Part shown: in pieces, positions 34,849 through 43,188 of the stretch
Layout: each line of letters opens with the position of its first letter
Numbering within the stretch: position 1 is the first letter of the stretch
Assembly (NCBI GenBank): GCA_015075165.1
Contig: JABTUY010000004.1
Coordinates: forward strand, 310,001-374,000
From: Ideonella sp.
GTDB lineage: Bacteria; Pseudomonadota; Gammaproteobacteria; Burkholderiales; Burkholderiaceae_C
DNA: 64,000 bases
Direction: 5' to 3'
Translations under genes and position numbers: made by a program
Notes under the pieces: model-generated
What the model saw: the letters and a program-made list of their open reading frames with translations, nothing else
Told to the model about the DNA's origin: nothing
Databases searched by the model: none

Positions 34849-35616
34849 ATGCAGAACACCCACTCGACGCCGGCGGGCACGCAGCGGCCGCCCCTGACAC
34901 CGCTGAACCGCGTACACGACGCGCTCGCCGCCGATGGCCGCGCGGTGCTCGACGCCGCGTCGCTGGCCGTGCTGTGCGGCGTGCAACCGCAGGCATTCAA
35001 CGCCTGGCGCGAGCGCTGGAACGACCTGCGGCCCGACCGCTACCTGCGCGACGGCGGCCGCTACCGCCTGCGCCGCCACTCGTGCTTCGTCGTCCGCGAC
35101 GCGGTGGTGACGCTCGCGCCGCACCGGCCGCACTGGCAGAGCCTGGACTACAACGCGCTGCACGGCGGCATCGAGCGCCACTTCGAGCCGATGCCGGCCG
35201 ACTGGATCGCCGACCTCGCGTGGCCGGCGCTGCTGCGCGGGCTGGCCGGTTGCGCCAGCCGGCTGCGCGGCGCGCAGCCGTGGTTTGTGGAGGCGCATCC
35301 GTTTCGCATCACCACCGCCGGCGGCATCGGCCGGCCGACGCCCGAGGGCGCGCATCGCGACGGCGTCGATCTGGTGGCGGTGATCCTGGTCGCGCGTGCC
35401 GGCATCAAGGGCGGCGAGACGCGCGTGTTCGACGCCGAAGGGCCGGGCGGCCTGCGCTTCACGCTCGACGAGCCGTTCAGCGCACTGCTGCTCGACGACG
35501 CGCGTGTGATCCACGAGAGCACGCCGATCCAGCCGCTCGATGCGGCACGCGAGGGGCATCGCGACACGCTGGTGCTGACCTACCGCGCCGGCGGCTTCCA
35601 GGGCCCGACCACCTGA
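34849..35616 (+). CDS. 2OG-Fe(II) dioxygenase family protein (pfam10014 type)
   Basis: A 255-residue soluble protein matching the 2OG-Fe dioxygenase family that includes biofilm-associated BsmA-like and amino-acid hydroxylases. Probable iron ligands are H169 and D171 in the EGAHRDGVDL segment and a later histidine in ARVIHEST; the 2-oxoglutarate-binding arginine may be in RDTLVLTYR. The N-terminal half contains LRPDRYLRDGGRYRLRRHS. Substrate is unknown; some relatives hydroxylate free amino acids. It follows the carboxyltransferase gene by 32 bp in the same direction and may share its transcript. Confidence 0.8.
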   Translation: MQNTHSTPAGTQRPPLTPLNRVHDALAADGRAVLDAASLAVLCGVQPQAFNAWRERWNDLRPDRYLRDGGRYRLRRHSCFVVRDAVVTLAPHRPHWQSLDYNALHGGIERHFEPMPADWIADLAWPALLRGLAGCASRLRGAQPWFVEAHPFRITTAGGIGRPTPEGAHRDGVDLVAVILVARAGIKGGETRVFDAEGPGGLRFTLDEPFSALLLDDARVIHESTPIQPLDAAREGHRDTLVLTYRAGGFQGPTT

Positions 35617-35716
35617 AGCGGCTGGCTCGCCGCGCCCCGGTATGCTCGCGGCTCAGCGCGCGCAGCCGTTGCGAAGCGCGAACTCCGGAGCGCATCGCGC
35701 GCAAGGGGTCGTCCAT

Positions 35717-36703
35717 TTGAGCCTGCCGATCACCCTGCAAGACATCCGCGCCGCGGCCGGCCGCCTCGCCGGCGTGGCCCACCGAACACCGGTGCTGACC
35801 TCGCGCCGCGCCGACGAGCGTGCCGGCGCGATGCTGTACTTCAAGTGCGAGAACTTGCAGCGCATGGGCGCGTTCAAGTTCCGCGGCGCCTACAACGCGC
35901 TGGCGCAGTTCTCGCCGGCGCAGCGCGCGGCCGGTGTGATCGCGTTCTCGTCGGGCAACCACGCGCAGGCGATCGCGCTCGCAGCGCGGCTGCTCGACAT
36001 GCCATCGGTGATCGTGATGCCGGCCGACGCGCCGCCGGCCAAGCTGGCGGCCACGCGCGCCTATCAGCACGATCGTGCGGGCAGCGAGGTGGTGCTGTAC
36101 GAGCGCCGGCGCGAGGACCGCGAGGCGATCGGCCGGCGCATCGCGGCCGAGCGCGGCATGACGCTGATTCCGCCGTTCGACCACGCGCACGTGATGGCCG
36201 GCCAGGGCACCGCGGCGCTCGAGCTGATCGACGAAGTGGGCACGCTCGACGCGCTGGTGGCTTGCGTCGGCGGCGGCGGCCTGATCTCCGGCTGCGCGGT
36301 CGCGGCCACCGAGCTGCTGCCCGGCATCGCGGTGCACGGCGTCGAGCCCGAGCGCGGCAACGACGTGCAGCAAAGCCTGGCGCGCGGCGAGATCGTGCAC
36401 ATCGACGTGCCCGACACCATCGCCGACGGCGCGCAGACGCAGGCGCCCGGGCCGCTCACCTTCGCGGTCATGCGCGAGCGCGTGCGCAGCGTGGTCACGG
36501 TCAGCGACACGCAGCTGATCGAGACCATGCGCTGGTTCCAGGAAGCGATGAAGCTGGTGGTCGAACCCACCGGCTGCCTCGGCGCCGCCGCGGTGCTCGA
36601 GCGCGTGCTCGACCTGCGCGGCCGGCGTGTCGGCATCATCATCAGCGGCGGCAACGTCGACCGCGTGCGCTACGGCCGCTGGCTGGCCGGGGAGGGCGCG
36701 TGA
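35717..36703 (+). CDS. threonine/serine dehydratase-type PLP enzyme (threo-3-hydroxyaspartate ammonia-lyase-like)
   Basis: A 328-residue PLP enzyme of fold type II. The Schiff-base lysine is K54 in GAFKFRGAYN, SSGNHAQA (79-85) is the substrate loop, and CVGGGGLISG is the phosphate-binding glycine loop. It lacks the C-terminal ACT regulatory domain of IlvA, so it resembles catabolic threonine dehydratase, serine racemase or hydroxyaspartate ammonia-lyase. Start is TTG at 35717, with AAGGGG about eight bases upstream and no ATG nearby. Its TGA overlaps the ATG of the S10 peptidase gene (TGATG). Confidence 0.87.
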   Translation: MSLPITLQDIRAAAGRLAGVAHRTPVLTSRRADERAGAMLYFKCENLQRMGAFKFRGAYNALAQFSPAQRAAGVIAFSSGNHAQAIALAARLLDMPSVIVMPADAPPAKLAATRAYQHDRAGSEVVLYERRREDREAIGRRIAAERGMTLIPPFDHAHVMAGQGTAALELIDEVGTLDALVACVGGGGLISGCAVAATELLPGIAVHGVEPERGNDVQQSLARGEIVHIDVPDTIADGAQTQAPGPLTFAVMRERVRSVVTVSDTQLIETMRWFQEAMKLVVEPTGCLGAAAVLERVLDLRGRRVGIIISGGNVDRVRYGRWLAGEGA

Positions 36704-38193
36704 TGGCCACCGACACCGCGTCGAAGCCCGCGCCCGACCCCGAGGCCGAGAAGCGCCAGCGCGAGGCGATCGACAAGCTGCTGGCGCGCGCGCCGGTCGT
36801 CAGCACCGGCCAGGTCACGCTGGCCAACGGCAAGCGGCTCGACTACGAACTGAACGCGAGCTTCGTGCCGATTGCCGCGGGCGGCGTCGACGGCACGCGC
36901 GGCGAGCCGCAGGCGGCGGTGGGCTGCACCGCCTACAGCGTGCGCGACGGTTCGCCGCGGCCGCTGTGCTTCGCGTTCAACGGCGGGCCGGGCTCGGCGT
37001 CGGTGTGGCTGCACCTGGGCGCGCTCGGCCCCAAGCGCGTCGCGATCCACGACGACGGCACGATGCCGGCGGCGCCGTACGCGGTGCAGGACAACCCGCT
37101 GACCTGGCTCGAGCACTTCGACCTCGTGTTCGTCGACCCGCCGCACACCGGCTACTCGATCGCGCTGAACGACGAGGCGCGCAAGAAGCTGTTCTCGGTC
37201 GACGGCGATGCCGACGGCCTGGCCGAGGTGGTGCGGCTGTGGCTGGCGCGGCACCGGCGCTTCGGCTCGGCGCTGTACCTGGCCGGCGAGAGCTACGGTA
37301 CGACGCGCAGCGCGGCGATCGCCGACCGCCTGCATGCGATGGGCGTGTCGCTGGCCGGCGTCATCCTGGTGTCGTGTGCGCTCGACCTGCAGACGCTGGT
37401 GTTCGCGCCCGGCAACGACTTGCCGTACGCGCTGTTCCTTCCGGCGTTCGCCGGCGTGGCGCAGTTCCACGGCAGGCTGTCGGGTGCGCCCGCGGCGTCG
37501 CCCGAGGCCGCGCGCGCCGCCGCCGAGGCGTTCGTGCGCGACGACTACCTCGGCGCGCTGCACGCCGGTGGCCGGCTCGACGGCCGTGCGCGCACGCGCA
37601 TCGAGCGCCGCCTGGCCGAGCTCACCGGGCTGCCGCGCGCGCTGGTCGAAGAGAAGAACCTGCGCATCAGCGACGAGACGTTCTTCTTCGAGCTGCTGCG
37701 CGACCGCGGCCTGCAGGTGGGCCGGTTGGAGGCGCGCGTCACCGGCCCGATGGCGGCCAGCCGCACGCGACAATGGGAGTTCGACCCCGGCATCGAGGCG
37801 CTGAACGCGCCGTACTCGATGGCCGGCATGGCCTACCTCGCGCAGCTCGGCCTGGCCGACGACGCGCGCTACGAGGTGATCAACACCGAGGTCAACAAGG
37901 CGTGGAACTGGGGCCGCGGCGATGCGCGCGGCAACAGCTTCGCCAGCACCAGCGCCGATCTCGCGCGCGCGCTGCGCCGCAACCCGCACCTGCGCGTGCT
38001 GGTGGCCAGCGGCCGCTACGACCTCGGCACGCCGTACAGCGCGAGCGACTGGACGCTGGCGCACCTGGACGCGCCGGCCGACGTGCTGACGCGCGTGACG
38101 CACCGCTACTACGACGCCGGGCACATGATGTACACGCGCTCGGCGGACTTGCAGCAGTTGAAGCGTGACCTCGAGGCCTGGTTGGGCGGCTGA
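36703..38193 (+). CDS. S10 family serine carboxypeptidase-like peptidase
   Basis: A 496-residue protein of the S10 family. The oxyanion segment FNGGPGSASVWLH, catalytic S197 in GESYGTTR and H474 in DAGHMMY are all visible; the aspartate should lie in ASGRYDLGTP. No signal peptide is seen (the N-terminus is charged, KPAPDPEAEKRQR), so a cytoplasmic place is likely, unlike the vacuolar eukaryotic enzymes. It removes C-terminal residues from peptides. The start shares its A with the TGA of the dehydratase gene, so translation is coupled. Confidence 0.9.
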   Translation: MATDTASKPAPDPEAEKRQREAIDKLLARAPVVSTGQVTLANGKRLDYELNASFVPIAAGGVDGTRGEPQAAVGCTAYSVRDGSPRPLCFAFNGGPGSASVWLHLGALGPKRVAIHDDGTMPAAPYAVQDNPLTWLEHFDLVFVDPPHTGYSIALNDEARKKLFSVDGDADGLAEVVRLWLARHRRFGSALYLAGESYGTTRSAAIADRLHAMGVSLAGVILVSCALDLQTLVFAPGNDLPYALFLPAFAGVAQFHGRLSGAPAASPEAARAAAEAFVRDDYLGALHAGGRLDGRARTRIERRLAELTGLPRALVEEKNLRISDETFFFELLRDRGLQVGRLEARVTGPMAASRTRQWEFDPGIEALNAPYSMAGMAYLAQLGLADDARYEVINTEVNKAWNWGRGDARGNSFASTSADLARALRRNPHLRVLVASGRYDLGTPYSASDWTLAHLDAPADVLTRVTHRYYDAGHMMYTRSADLQQLKRDLEAWLGG

Positions 38194-38216
38194 GCGGGCG
38201 CGGCGCTGCGCGCCGT

Positions 38217-38996
38217 TCAGCCGCCGCGGTTGCGCTCGCGCACGCCCTCGCGCCGCTGCTCGATCTCGGCGGCCGACACGGTGGCGTTGAACTCGCGCGC
38301 ACGTTGCGCCTCGAGCGCCATGCCGTCACCGAACGCGAGCGCGAAGCCGTCGTCGATGACGGCCTTGTAGCGTTCGAGCATGCCCGGCTGCGCGAGCAGC
38401 ATGTCGGCGGCCAGCGCGCGTGCCGTGTCGAGCAGCTGCTCGGGCGGCACCACGCGGTTGACGAAGCCCCACGCCGCCGCCTGCTCGGCGCTGACCCAAC
38501 GGCCACCGAGCGAGATCTCGCGCGCGCGGTAGATGCCCACCGCGCGGCTGAGCTTCTGCGACAGCCCCCAGCCCGACGCGAGCCCGACGCGCGCGTGCGT
38601 GTCGGCAAAGCGCGCCTGCGTGCTGGCGATCAGCACGTCGCACGCCAGCGCCAGCTCGAAGCCGCCGGTGACCGCGGCGCCATTGATCGCGCCGATTACC
38701 GGCTTGGTCAGCCGGCCCATCGCGCCCACCGGGTCGCCGCGCCCGGCCACCGTGCTGCGGCCGATGTCGGCCGCGCCGGCGCCGAGCTCCTTCAGGTCGA
38801 GCCCGGCGCAGAACGCGCGGCCGGCGCCGGTGAGGATGATCACGCGCACCGCGGGGTCGGCGCCGAGCGCGTCGACCGCGCGCGCCAGCGCGTCCAGCAG
38901 CTCGCGCGACAGCGCGTTCATCGCCTGCGGGCGGTTCAGCGTCAGCAGCGCCACGCCGTTGGCGGAGACTTCGTGCAGCAGCACGGGATCGGCCAT
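38217..38996 (-). CDS. enoyl-CoA hydratase/isomerase family protein
   Basis: A 259-residue crotonase-fold protein. Oxyanion-hole motifs are AGRAFCAGLDLKEL (residues 55-68) and NGAAVTGGFELALACD (about 104-119). Catalytic glutamates cannot be placed with certainty: the usual second glutamate region reads HARVGLASGWGLSQKLSR, which has no acidic residue there, so activity may be isomerase-like or altered. It is probably annotated as enoyl-CoA hydratase in fatty-acid or aromatic degradation. The ATG at 38996 has a strong GGAGG six bases upstream. It is 14 bp downstream of the diguanylate cyclase gene. Confidence 0.87.
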   Translation of the reverse strand: MADPVLLHEVSANGVALLTLNRPQAMNALSRELLDALARAVDALGADPAVRVIILTGAGRAFCAGLDLKELGAGAADIGRSTVAGRGDPVGAMGRLTKPVIGAINGAAVTGGFELALACDVLIASTQARFADTHARVGLASGWGLSQKLSRAVGIYRAREISLGGRWVSAEQAAAWGFVNRVVPPEQLLDTARALAADMLLAQPGMLERYKAVIDDGFALAFGDGMALEAQRAREFNATVSAAEIEQRREGVRERNRGG

Positions 38997-39010
38997 CTCG
39001 ACCTCCGGAT

Positions 39011-40126
39011 TCAGCTCAGGATCTCGACGCGGTTGCGTCCGTTGCGCTTGGCCTGGTAGAGCGCGGCATCGGCGCTGTGCACCAGCGTGGCCGCGCCGGC
39101 GCCGGCGATCGGCACGGTGGCGGCGACGCCGATCGACACCGTGAGCGGCGCGCCGTCCTTCACGATGGCGTCGAAGCGCGCGGCCTGTACCGCGCGTCGG
39201 ATCACCTCGGCGGTGTCGAGTGCGCCGTTGGCGGCGGTGCCCGGCAGCACGACCGCGAACTCCTCGCCGCCGTAGCGCGCCGCCATGTCGCCGGCGCGTC
39301 GCACGTTGTGCGCGATCAGCTGCGCCACCGCGATCAGGTACGAATCCCCGGTCTGGTGATCGTAGCGGTCGTTCAGCGGCTTGAAGTGATCGATGTCGAT
39401 CATCAGCAGCGCCAGCGGCGCGCCGTCGCGCAGCGCACGGAACCACTCCTTGCGCAGCGTGGCGTCGAACATGCGGCGGTTGGCCAGACCGGTCAGCGCA
39501 TCGGTCGATGCCAGCGCCGACAGCTCGGCATTGGCCGCACCGAGCGCCAGCTCGGCCTGCTTGCGCTGCTCGGCATCGCGCAGCGTCACCAGGTAGTCGC
39601 CCAGCCCGTTGCCCGGCGGCAGCAGCACCACGCGTGCCTCGATCCACAGCGCACTGCCGTCGCGCCGCAGCGCGCGGAACAGGTCGGCGCCGGGCGGGCC
39701 GCGGCGCGTGGCGTGCATGAAGTGGCGCGCGATGAAGCCGGCCCGGTCCTCGGGCGCGAGCAGCTCGGCCAGCGTGCGGCCGTGCAGCTCCTGCGGCACG
39801 ATGTCGAGCATCGTGGTGGCTGCCTGCGACGCGAAGCGGATCGCCAGGTCGGCGTCGACCGCGACGATCAGGTCGCTCGAGTGCTCGGCCAGCACGCGAA
39901 AACGCTGCCGCGCCTCGGCATTGCGCAGCTCGGTCTCGGCGTCGGGTATCAGCACCAGCCGGCGCCCGTCGGCGAGGTTCATCGACACCGTGTGCGGCAG
40001 TGCGTCGCCACGGTGCTGTGCCGGCGGCCCGCTGACCAGCAGATGGCCCTCGGCGTCGGTGACGGTCAGCATGACACCGAGGCCGGACAGCAACTGCGCG
40101 AGCGTTTGGAGTTCGGCGTTGGTCAC
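39011..40126 (-). CDS. PAS-GGDEF diguanylate cyclase
   Basis: A 371-residue soluble protein. A PAS domain spans about residues 75-190 (RFRVLAEHSSDLIVAVDAD ... YLVTLRDAEQRKQ) and the GGDEF domain covers 205-371. The active site is GGEEF (286-290) with the inhibitory I-site RAGD five residues before it, so product inhibition by cyclic di-GMP is expected. The phrase DALTGLANRR marks the domain start. It makes cyclic di-GMP from two GTP. The start is GTG at 40126. The yajQ cyclic-di-GMP-binding gene is elsewhere in the window. The 264 bp upstream hold a family A repeat and no gene. Confidence 0.93.
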   Translation of the reverse strand: MTNAELQTLAQLLSGLGVMLTVTDAEGHLLVSGPPAQHRGDALPHTVSMNLADGRRLVLIPDAETELRNAEARQRFRVLAEHSSDLIVAVDADLAIRFASQAATTMLDIVPQELHGRTLAELLAPEDRAGFIARHFMHATRRGPPGADLFRALRRDGSALWIEARVVLLPPGNGLGDYLVTLRDAEQRKQAELALGAANAELSALASTDALTGLANRRMFDATLRKEWFRALRDGAPLALLMIDIDHFKPLNDRYDHQTGDSYLIAVAQLIAHNVRRAGDMAARYGGEEFAVVLPGTAANGALDTAEVIRRAVQAARFDAIVKDGAPLTVSIGVAATVPIAGAGAATLVHSADAALYQAKRNGRNRVEILS

Positions 40127-40324
40127 GTCGGGGTGGGCCGCTCACGGCCCCTGGGCGCGGGCGTTGAGCAGCCATCGTAGCGGCAGTTGCGCGCGCAGGC
40201 GGCCGCTGCGGCGCGTGCAGTTGTGACGGCCGGTTTTCGCGCGGGCATCCTCGAGGCAGCGCCGGCCGCTGCAGGTCGTCCTGATCCCCCGCGGGAGGCG
40301 GGCAGGGTGCAACCCCCGGGGCAG

Positions 40325-40393
40325 TCAAGCAAATGTGCCTCCGCCACTTTGCTTGACCCCCCGCGGCGGGCGGGCCGGCCCTGGGGGCACTCA
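40325..40393 (-). repeat. hairpin repeat, copy 2 of family A, at the rluA stop codon
   Basis: TCAAGCAAATGTG / CACTTTGCTTGA arms (40325-40356) are followed by CCCCCCGCGG, GGGCCGGCCCTGG and then the stop of the leftward pseudouridine synthase gene (TCA 40391-40393). The layout and sequence match 24764-24829. It fills much of the 264-bp gap between rluA and the diguanylate cyclase gene. Confidence 0.65.
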
Positions 40394-41050
40394 GAACGGC
40401 GGCTCGCTGCGCCAGCGGCATTCGCGCGCATCGACCGGATGGCGCAGGCGCAGCCCGCTGGCGTGCAGCAGCAGACGGGGTTCACCGGCGGTCGACGCCG
40501 CGTAGAGCGCGTCGCCGACGATCGGGTGTCCGATCGCTGCCAGGTGCACGCGCAGCTGATGCGTGCGCCCGGTCAGCGGCTGCAACAACAGGCGGGTGCG
40601 TTGCCTGCGCTCGTCGCGCGCCAGTACCTGCCAATGCGTGTGCGCGACCTTGCCGGCGTCGTGATCGACCCGCTGCAGTGGGCGGTGCGGCCAATCCGCC
40701 GCGAGCGGCAGATCGATCTCGCCGCGCTCGTCGGCCAGCAGCCCACACACCACCGCCACGTACTGCTTGTCGACCTCGCGCGCCGCGAATGCATGGCTCA
40801 GCGCACGCTGCGCGGATGCGCCGCGACCGAACAGCAGCAACCCCGAGGTGGCCTGATCGAGTCGATGCACGACAAGCGCGTCGGCGAACGCGTGGCACAC
40901 GTGCAGCCAGCTGCAGTCGCGCTTGTGGTCGCCGCGCCCGGGTACCGCGAGCTGCCCGGCCGGTTTGTCGACGACGACCAGCGCCGCGTCGGCAAACACG
41001 ATCGGCGGTGCAGCGGACGAAGCGGTGTCGTGCTGATCTGCGTTGACCAT
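40391..41050 (-). CDS. rluA: RluA family pseudouridine synthase
   Basis: A 219-residue cytoplasmic enzyme that isomerises uridine in RNA. The catalytic motif is VVHRLDQATSGLLLFG with D65; RTHQLRVHLAAIGHPIVGD (shown in part) is the second conserved block. There is no S4 domain. Length equals that of E. coli RluA (tRNA U32 and 23S U746), so that specificity is likely but not certain. The ATG at 41050 is preferred over the TTG at 41068. A TACCGT box lies six bases before it and no ribosome site is visible. Confidence 0.85.
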   Translation of the reverse strand: MVNADQHDTASSAAPPIVFADAALVVVDKPAGQLAVPGRGDHKRDCSWLHVCHAFADALVVHRLDQATSGLLLFGRGASAQRALSHAFAAREVDKQYVAVVCGLLADERGEIDLPLAADWPHRPLQRVDHDAGKVAHTHWQVLARDERRQRTRLLLQPLTGRTHQLRVHLAAIGHPIVGDALYAASTAGEPRLLLHASGLRLRHPVDARECRWRSEPPF

Positions 41051-41124
41051 GCGCGCACGGTAGCGCAAGCGGCCTGCGTCCTGCGCGCCACGCAGCCTCG
41101 CATGGCTGCAGCCTCGCGCAATCC

Positions 41125-41152
41125 TTGACAGCCGCGCGCGATGTAGGAGACT
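41125..41152 (+). promoter_or_regulatory. possible promoter of the small membrane protein gene
   Basis: A perfect TTGACA (41125-41130) is followed after 16 bp by GAGACT (41147-41152), a weak -10. The region is the divergent gap between rluA and the small gene at 41209. Confidence 0.35.
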
Positions 41153-41208
41153 GCTGCCGCGTACCGCGGTGCTGTCTTGTTCCGAGTGAACGCCCGTTGC
41201 GCGACGCC

Positions 41209-41547
41209 ATGCCCGAGCAACTGACCAAGCATCCCGAGGTGACCCTGCAGGTCCTGCGCAGCGCGGGTGCCCGCTGCGGCGACACCCAGGCGCCCGAGAT
41301 CCTGACCCGCTGCCCGGCGCAGAGCTTGTGCAAGCTGCCCGGTGGCGAGATCTGCGTCTATGGCCTTGCCGATGCGCACCGGATGACCCAGATCACGCGC
41401 GCGGATCTGCAGTCGCTGGTTGGCGCCACTGTGCCCGCGCCGCCGAGCGCGGCCGACGATCCCGCCAACCTGCTGCTGCTGACGCTGGCCGCGGCGGTGG
41501 TTGGTGCGGCCGCGGGTGCATGGCTCATGCGCCGACATCGCAGCTGA
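41209..41547 (+). CDS. small membrane-anchored protein of unknown function
   Basis: A 112-residue protein I do not recognise. Residues 1-80 are soluble and carry three cysteines in the pattern RCGDTQAPEILTRCPAQSLCKLPGGEIC (shown across two motifs), which could bind a metal or form disulfides. Residues 86-106 form one hydrophobic helix (NLLLLTLAAAVVGAAAGAW) followed by basic MRRHRS, giving a C-terminal tail anchor with the soluble part possibly outside if the charge rule places the Arg-rich tail in the cytoplasm. The ATG at 41209 has no strong ribosome site. It lies between rluA and the rsgA leader region. Confidence 0.6.
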   Translation: MPEQLTKHPEVTLQVLRSAGARCGDTQAPEILTRCPAQSLCKLPGGEICVYGLADAHRMTQITRADLQSLVGATVPAPPSAADDPANLLLLTLAAAVVGAAAGAWLMRRHRS

Positions 41548-41629
41548 AGGCCGCCCGGTTGCTGCGGCAGCCTCGCGTTTGCCGGTCTGGTCGGCCGGGC
41601 GCGGACCGGACGTGGCGCACGGCGTTGGC

Positions 41630-41659
41630 TTGACGCGTGCCTGCCGCCCGATGCACACT
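41630..41659 (+). promoter_or_regulatory. possible promoter of the leader peptide-rsgA transcript
   Basis: TTGACG (41630-41635) and CACACT (41654-41659) are separated by 18 bp. CACACT resembles the TACACT boxes ahead of plsY and purN. Transcription would begin near 41666, about 30 bases before the strong ribosome site of the candidate leader peptide. Confidence 0.3.
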
Positions 41660-41710
41660 CGCGCCGCGTTGCGCCCGGCAACGTGCAGCAGCACGAAAGG
41701 AGGCCGCGAG

Positions 41711-41767
41711 ATGACAGACCTTGCCATTGACCTTCGCGGTCGGCTTTCGCTGCGCCGGCTCGCCTGA
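41711..41767 (+). CDS. candidate 18-residue leader peptide ahead of rsgA
   Basis: The short frame MTDLAIDLRGRLSLRRLA is preceded by AAAGGAGG seven bases before its ATG, one of the strongest ribosome sites in the window. Codons include three CTT plus ATT, GGT and ACA, which are rare in this genome, and five Leu and four Arg codons fall in the last eleven positions. Two stable hairpins follow (41792-41842) before the rsgA-type gene at 41955. Together this looks like a translated regulatory leader, but there is no proof of translation and it could be a chance frame. Confidence 0.4.
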   Translation: MTDLAIDLRGRLSLRRLA

Positions 41768-41791
41768 GTCGGGCCCCCGAACCGAAGCACT

Positions 41792-41842
41792 GAACCGAGG
41801 CCCCGCAGGGCCCCGGGTTCCAGCGCGCCGCGCTATCGCGGC
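41792..41842 (+). other. paired RNA hairpins in the rsgA leader
   Basis: Hairpin 1: GAACC-GA-GGCCC, loop CGCA, GGGCC-CCG-GGTTC (41792-41820). Hairpin 2: CGCCGCG, loop CTAT, CGCGGCG (41826-41843, seven pairs). They sit between the leader-peptide stop and the GTPase gene in a 407-bp gap. No T-run follows, so attenuation would have to act by translation or factor-dependent termination. Confidence 0.4.
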
Positions 41843-41954
41843 GGCCGACCGGTTTTCCGCATCGGTGCCATCGCCCGGTGGATTCGCCGCGCGCGCGTGT
41901 GCGCGTGTGCGAGTGCGGCGGTGGTTCGACCCTGGACGAACCTGGACGCTTCGC

Positions 41955-43064
41955 ATGACCCTGGACACACTCGACGCAAACGATCAACCGGATTTCCCCA
42001 CCCACGCGCTCGTCGGCATCGGCCTCACGACCGCCATGTTTCGACACCTGAGCACGCGCATGTACCACGCCGGCGGCGCGCCGATGCGCGTGATCGAGGT
42101 GCATCGCGATTCGGTGTGCCTGCACGATGGTGCGCACGAAGTGGCCGCCAGCGTGCCGCCCGCGCTCAACCACGCGCTGACCGACGACGCGCTCGCCGTC
42201 GGCGACTGGGTGCTGGCCGATCGGCCGGCGCCCGGGCATTGGCGCGTGATCGAGCGCGTGCCGCCGCTGACGCAGATCGCACGGCGCACCAACGATGGCC
42301 GCGGCGCGACGCGTCGGCAGGTGCTGGTGGCCAACGTCGACAGCGCGTTCCTGGTGATGGGACTCGACCGCGACTTCAACCTGCGGCGGCTCGACCGCTA
42401 CCGGGCGCTGGCGCACGTCGCCGGCGTGCCGGCGGTGGTGGTACTGACCAAGGCCGATACGCTCGCGCCTGACGAAACGGCGCAACGCTGCCGAGCGGCA
42501 CGCGACAGCGCCGGCATGCAGGTGCCGCTGTTTGCGCTCGACGCGCGCTCCCCGCAGGCCACCGACGCGCTGGCGCCGTGGCTGGTGCGCGGCTGCACCG
42601 CCGTCATGCTCGGCTCGAGCGGTGCCGGCAAGAGCACGCTCACCAATACGTTGTGCGGCGACGTGGCGCAACACACCGGCGCCGTGCGTGCCGACGACGG
42701 GCGCGGCCGCCACACCACCGCCGTGCGCACGCTGCGCCGCACCGGCGCCGGCGGCTGCGTGATCGACACGCCGGGCCTGCGCGCGTTGCGGCTCGACATC
42801 GACGACGCCGGCGCGCTCGATGGTGTGTTCGATGATGTGGCGCAGCTCGCCCTGCGTTGCCGCTTTCGCGACTGCCGGCACACCGACGAGCCCGGCTGCG
42901 CGGTGCGCGACGCGCTGCCGGCCGAGCGCGTGCGCAACTTCCACAAGCTGCGGCGCGAGGCGCAGCGCGATTCGATGAACGCGCTGCAGCTGCGCGAGCA
43001 GCGCCGCGAGTGGAAGCTGCGCGGTCGCGAGGGCGCGATGCGCGCGCGGGCGAAGCGAGGGTGA
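41955..43064 (+). CDS. rsgA: ribosome small-subunit-dependent GTPase A (RsgA/YjeQ family)
   Basis: A 369-residue circularly permuted GTPase that helps mature the 30S subunit. Order: OB-like domain (about 45-110, MRVIEVHRDSVCLHDG), GTPase with TKAD 165-168 (G4) before GSSGAGKST 220-228 (G1), then RHTTAVRTL and DTPGLRALRL (G3), and a C-terminal zinc knuckle C-x5-C-x-H-x6-C in RCRFRDCRHTDEPGC. The tail is Arg-rich. The ATG at 41955 lacks a ribosome site; the CCTGGAC heptamer occurs three times around it. It may be a paralogue rather than the only RsgA of the cell. Confidence 0.88.
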   Translation: MTLDTLDANDQPDFPTHALVGIGLTTAMFRHLSTRMYHAGGAPMRVIEVHRDSVCLHDGAHEVAASVPPALNHALTDDALAVGDWVLADRPAPGHWRVIERVPPLTQIARRTNDGRGATRRQVLVANVDSAFLVMGLDRDFNLRRLDRYRALAHVAGVPAVVVLTKADTLAPDETAQRCRAARDSAGMQVPLFALDARSPQATDALAPWLVRGCTAVMLGSSGAGKSTLTNTLCGDVAQHTGAVRADDGRGRHTTAVRTLRRTGAGGCVIDTPGLRALRLDIDDAGALDGVFDDVAQLALRCRFRDCRHTDEPGCAVRDALPAERVRNFHKLRREAQRDSMNALQLREQRREWKLRGREGAMRARAKRG

Positions 43065-43188
43065 GCCTCTCGCCGGTGACGGCAACCCGCACAAGCGCAG
43101 CCCTGGTGGAGGTGCGCACCGTGCAGGCGTATCGTGCCGGCGTGATCTTCCACCCGATCGACGCCGCCACGTTGCCGGCGGTGGCCCG

